NCBI RefSeq assembly: GCF_050908995.1
Contig: NC_135119.1
Location: 1,488,001-1,552,000 of the forward strand
Source of the DNA: Andrena cerasifolii
Taxonomy: Eukaryota > Arthropoda > Insecta > Hymenoptera > Andrenidae
DNA: 64,000 nucleotides
Direction of reading: 5' to 3'
Shown: piece by piece, positions 60,885 through 64,000 of the stretch
Layout: the number at the start of each line of letters is the position of its first letter
Numbering within the stretch: position 1 is the first letter of the stretch
Made by a program: the position numbers and the translations under genes
The notes under the pieces: model-generated
The model's database searches: none
What the model saw: the letters and a program-made list of their open reading frames with translations, nothing else
Told to the model about the DNA's origin: nothing

Positions 60885-61843
60885 GTACTTAATGACATAC
60901 TATTTGCTATGAACCATTGATGAACCATTCTGCAGTTGTCAAAACATGGCTATAAAGTCATTTGTCTAATTTTCTGTACAATAAGGCATTGCGCACTCCA
61001 GGTAGAGTATTCCATACTACCTGTTTTAATATCGGGTACTCGCACCCTTCTCGGCGCTACTTGGGAGTTTATGGTTTCACATACATTCATAGTTAAAAAA
61101 AAAAGAGAAAATGCGATTGCCCGTTATTGAAGGAAACACCCTTGAATCCCTTCTCTACCATTTCTTCTGTCCCTTTTCATCCCTTAGCCAATAACAATAG
61201 TTTTCTATCCCCACCTTTACACCCCCGAGTAAACTTGCCTTCAAACTAATGGATGTGAAATCAGAAATCACCGAGAGCTCAAACGAGCAATACGTATTGT
61301 TTTGACCCGTGCAACCAATTCGCAATCAGTTCGCGTTTAATTTCATAGTGAAAAATAGTGAGAATGGTTACTCGAAAAATTTTACATAAAAAATATAGTG
61401 AGTTCCATGGTAACGTGAAAACACTAACTGATTTTGTTATCGATACGTTCCATATACCAGTTAACAATAAGGAAAAAGAAACATTTAGAGAGACTTAGAG
61501 AGACATTTTCTCTGGAAGTATAAGAAACGGTGGAGAAACTGTTACCGCATTGAAAGTCGATTTTGTTTAACGTATGAAGCGTGGTTAAACGAAGATTTCA
61601 CAATACTGGATGAGTTGTGCGCCGGGTCTTCAACCAATCGTGCAGTAGGCAGACCGAAAAAGACATTCGACAGATCTGGGGATCGATCGAAAAGGAAGAA
61701 GATTGCTGAGCTTGAAGCAAGTACATCTACTGCGGAATTAACATACGCAACAACTATTAGTCTGCGCAAAGAAGGAGACGTGGCAGCGGCGGAAATTCTG
61801 AAAGAGATCACGACAACAACTCCGACACGTGGTCAGAAAATAT

Positions 61844-62114
61844 TGTTGCGAGCACCGGGTATAGGCCCGTGCATAGCCTGCTGGTGCTCGTAGCTGAAGA
61901 TAGAAGAAGGTCGGCCCCCTTCAAGAGGACGATCGGGAGGCCGACAACAAGACGGTCTTGTACCGAACGCCATTGCGTTCGGACGTGCGAATCGTACCTT
62001 TGTAAACTATTGCTCTGTGTAACAATATAGTTCTGTCGTGTGTGCGCCCGTCAAATCAATTAGTCTACTCCTTTGTGTCGGGGTGGCGTGCGGTGGAAAC
62101 GCCCCGGCGCAACA
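61844..62114 (+). repeat. TRIM LTR 1
   Basis: 271 bp, TGTTGCG...GCAACA. It differs from LTR 2 at a handful of positions (ACCGGGTATAGG versus ACCGTGTATAGA; AATTAGTCTACTC versus AATTATTCTACTC). Confidence 0.9.
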
Positions 62115-62134
62115 TTTGTGTCAGAAGTGGGATC
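62115..62134 (+). promoter_or_regulatory. TRIM primer-binding site, tRNA-Leu type (first)
   Basis: TTTGTGTCAGAAGTGGGATC directly after LTR 1 complements the usual 3' end of eukaryotic tRNA-Leu (..CCCACTTCTGACACCA), apart from the terminal bases. The same sequence follows LTR 2 at 62821-62840. Confidence 0.75.
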
Positions 62135-62550
62135 CGTATAGCCACGGATCCCAAAGAAACGCAAGGAGCTGTTGCGTGCGATACGCAAGGAGCCGTTGTG
62201 TGCGCGGGACAAGGAGCAGAAGCGACTCGTCGAGGGAGAATTAGAAGCCTCGCGGTACCCGTACCTGGCTGCTGGCCTTGGAGCTCTCCGTGGATTTCGT
62301 CGTGGGACCAAGAACTGCAGAGTTCCAGGGACGTCGTGGGACCAGAAGTCGGAGCATCTGAGAAGACCCGCTGTACCCACGCCTTGCTCAGGGTTTTTCC
62401 GTGGTTTTCCCCTGAGCGAGAAGGCAAATGCCGAGGCGGATGTCTGAAGAAGCCACGGGGCAGCACGACCACTTCTTAAGACAGGGGTACGAAGATTCCG
62501 AAGAGGATCCTATGCGGCCGGGACGACCGCTCTTCCGGAGGGGGGAACAG

Positions 62551-62820
62551 TGTTGCGAGCACCGTGTATAGACCCGTGCATAGCCTGCTGGTGCTCGTAG
62601 CTGAAGATAGAAGAAGGTCGGCCCCCTTCAAGAGGACGATCGGGAGGCCGACAACAAGACGGTCTTGTACCGAACGCCATTGCGTTCGGACGTGCGAATC
62701 GTACCTTTGTAAACTATTGCTCTGTGTAACAATATAGTTCTGTCGTGTGTGCGCCCGTCAAATCAATTATTCTACTCCTTTGCGTCGGGGTGGCGGCGGT
62801 GGAAACGCCCCGGCGCTACA
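62551..62820 (+). repeat. TRIM LTR 2 (central)
   Basis: 270 bp, ending GCGCTACA. The shared LTR between the two internal segments. Confidence 0.9.
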
Positions 62821-63290
62821 TTTGTGTCAGAAGTGGGATCCGTATAGCCACGGATCCCAAAGAAACGCAAGGAGCTGTTGCGTGCGATACGCAAGGAGCC
62901 GTTGTGTGCGCGGGACAAGGAGCAGAGGCGACTCGTCGAGGGAGAATTAGAAGCCTCGCGGTACCCGTACCTGGCTGCTGGCCTCGGAGCTCTCCGTGGA
63001 TTTCGTCGTGGGACTAAGAACTGCAGAGTTCCCGAGACGTCGTGGGACGTGAAGCTGCAGAGTTCCAGGGACGTCGTGGGACCAGAAGTTGGAGCATCTG
63101 AGAAGACCCGCTGTACCCACGCCTTGCTCAGGGTTTTTCCGTGGTTTTCCCCTGAGCGAGAAGGCAAATGCCGAGGCGGATGTCTGATGAAGCCACGGGG
63201 CAGCACGACCACTTCTTAAGACAGGGGTACGAAGATTCCGAAGAGGATCCTATGCGGCCGGGACGACCGCTCTTCCGGAGGGGGGAACAG

Positions 63291-63560
63291 TGTTGCGAGC
63301 ACCGTGTATAGACCCGTGCATAGCCTGCTGGTGCTCGTAGCTGAAGATAGAAGAAGGTCGGCCCCCTTCAAGAGGACGATCGGGAGGCCGACAACAAGAC
63401 GATCTTGTACCGAACGCCATTGCGTTCGGAGTGCGAATCGTACGTTTGTAAACTATTGCTCTGTGTAACAATATAGTTCAGTCGTGTGTGCTCCCGTCTA
63501 ATCAGTTATTCTACTCCTTTGCGTCGAGGTATCCTGCGATGGAAATGCCCCGGCTCAACA
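63291..63560 (+). repeat. TRIM LTR 3
   Basis: 270 bp with the most changes (for example GCTCCCGTCTAATCAGTTAT), ending GGCTCAACA, followed by the ATAT target duplication. Confidence 0.9.
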
Positions 63561-64000
63561 ATATTGAAGAAATGGCGAGAGAGAAGCCCGGATCGAAGTT
63601 CCATGCCTGTTGAAGAAGCCTTGGTCATGATTATGTTTGAAGGTTTGAGCAGGTCTACATACAGAAAATTAAGAAATCGTGCGCTTAAACACGGACATAA
63701 CTTGTATCGTTCTGAGTACACGTTATCTAAAACACGCAAGGAAACTTTCTAGAAGAAGGAATTCACATAAATGAGGAATTATGCGAAATAAGGTTGCAAT
63801 GTTTCTAAGGATTACAAGGGCAATCTTACACATTAACTGTAAAATATGGATTCGATGGAAGCTCGGGACATTCGGGGTGGAAGCAACAGGGACTTAGCGA
63901 AGAGGAAACTGACAAGTGCCTCTTCCAGTGCTCCCTGGTACCACCGGAATTAAATGAGAATACTAGTGAAGAAGTTATTTGGAAGAATCCTCGGCCATCC

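Larger units (their letters stand above)
61844..63560 (+). mobile_element. TRIM retrotransposon in tandem form (LTR-internal-LTR-internal-LTR)
   Basis: Three LTRs of 270-271 bp (61844-62114, 62551-62820, 63291-63560), each TGTTGCGAGCACCG to ACA, alternate with two internal segments (62115-62550, 436 bp; 62821-63290, 470 bp). ATAT flanks the whole (61840-61843 and 63561-63564). Each internal segment starts with a primer-binding site for tRNA-Leu and ends in a GGAGGGGGGAACAG polypurine tract. Neither holds gag or pol, so movement depends on enzymes of another element. Small non-coding LTR elements of this kind (TRIMs) are known from plants and from ants. Confidence 0.9.
61364..64000 (+). pseudogene. 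Second RAG1/Transib-like transposase, decayed, interrupted by a TRIM, runs off the window
   Basis: ATG 61364 opens 44 codons. A shift near 61495, beside a duplicated AGAGAGACTT, moves to the frame read to 61843. That frame holds YKKRW, EAWLNEDFT, the AT-hook-like AVGRPKKTFDRSGDRSKRKK and a helix like the first copy. The TRIM splits it at 61844-63560 and the same protein resumes at 63565 (EEALVMIMFEGLSRSTYRK). After a shift near 63750 and a stop near 63808 come KYGFDGSSGHSGWKQ (first catalytic D at about 63853), CSLVPPEL and VIWKNPRPS at the edge. The catalytic core therefore lies beyond 64000. It differs clearly from the first copy (for example GFDGS versus GCDES), so it is another family rather than a duplicate. 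Confidence 0.82.

Noticed and set aside
61844..63560. Direct repeats considered as a CRISPR-like or satellite array
   Set aside because: The repeat units begin TG and end CA, are followed by a tRNA-Leu primer-binding site and preceded by a polypurine tract, and share one target duplication: a retrotransposon.

Overview
This is insect nuclear DNA, mostly AT-rich, and almost entirely intron or intergenic sequence filled with transposable elements. I infer Hymenoptera, possibly an ant. The reasons are the mix of R1-clade, jockey-like and BEL elements, many palindromic hAT-type MITEs, a TRIM retrotransposon and RAG1/Transib-like transposases; no single-copy marker proves it.

One host gene is clear. 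A Spaetzle-family cystine-knot ligand, best matching spaetzle 3, runs on the minus strand from 47214 to the stop codon at 14129. Six exons can be read: 47214-46731, 33566-33335, 19517-19393, 18931-18638, 17872-17747 and 14321-14129. Every intron has GT..AG borders and the phases fit throughout. The signal-peptide exon was not found and should lie at a higher coordinate. Two introns exceed 13 kb and are full of mobile DNA.

Layout: 1-2040 is a BEL/Pao pol remnant interrupted by a foldback. 2050-14100, beyond the 3' end of the gene, holds repeats, MITEs, a TTAA element, large foldbacks, a hAT transposase remnant and a nested hAT MITE pair. 14129-47214 is the Spaetzle gene. Its introns carry a decayed jockey/I-like LINE (15.1-16.7 kb), an R1-clade LINE with an intact 1050-codon ORF2 (21.3-25.3 kb), fragments of another LINE ORF1, four copies of a palindromic MITE family, a decayed R1-like LINE (35.6-38.9 kb) and two arrays of a roughly 127-bp satellite. 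47.4-48.4 kb holds more tandem repeats, and 49.4-54.1 kb a decayed jockey-clade LINE.

The most interesting part is the right end. 55177-59339 is a 4.16-kb DNA transposon whose inverted termini begin with CACAGTG, the heptamer of vertebrate V(D)J signal sequences. It encodes a RAG1-like (Transib) transposase in which the catalytic D, D, E and the C-x2-C / H-x4-H zinc ligands can be recognised. Only two one-base frameshifts and one stop codon break it. A second, more decayed RAG1-like gene starts at 61364 and runs off the window. It is interrupted by a TRIM in a tandem LTR-internal-LTR-internal-LTR form with a 4-bp target duplication.
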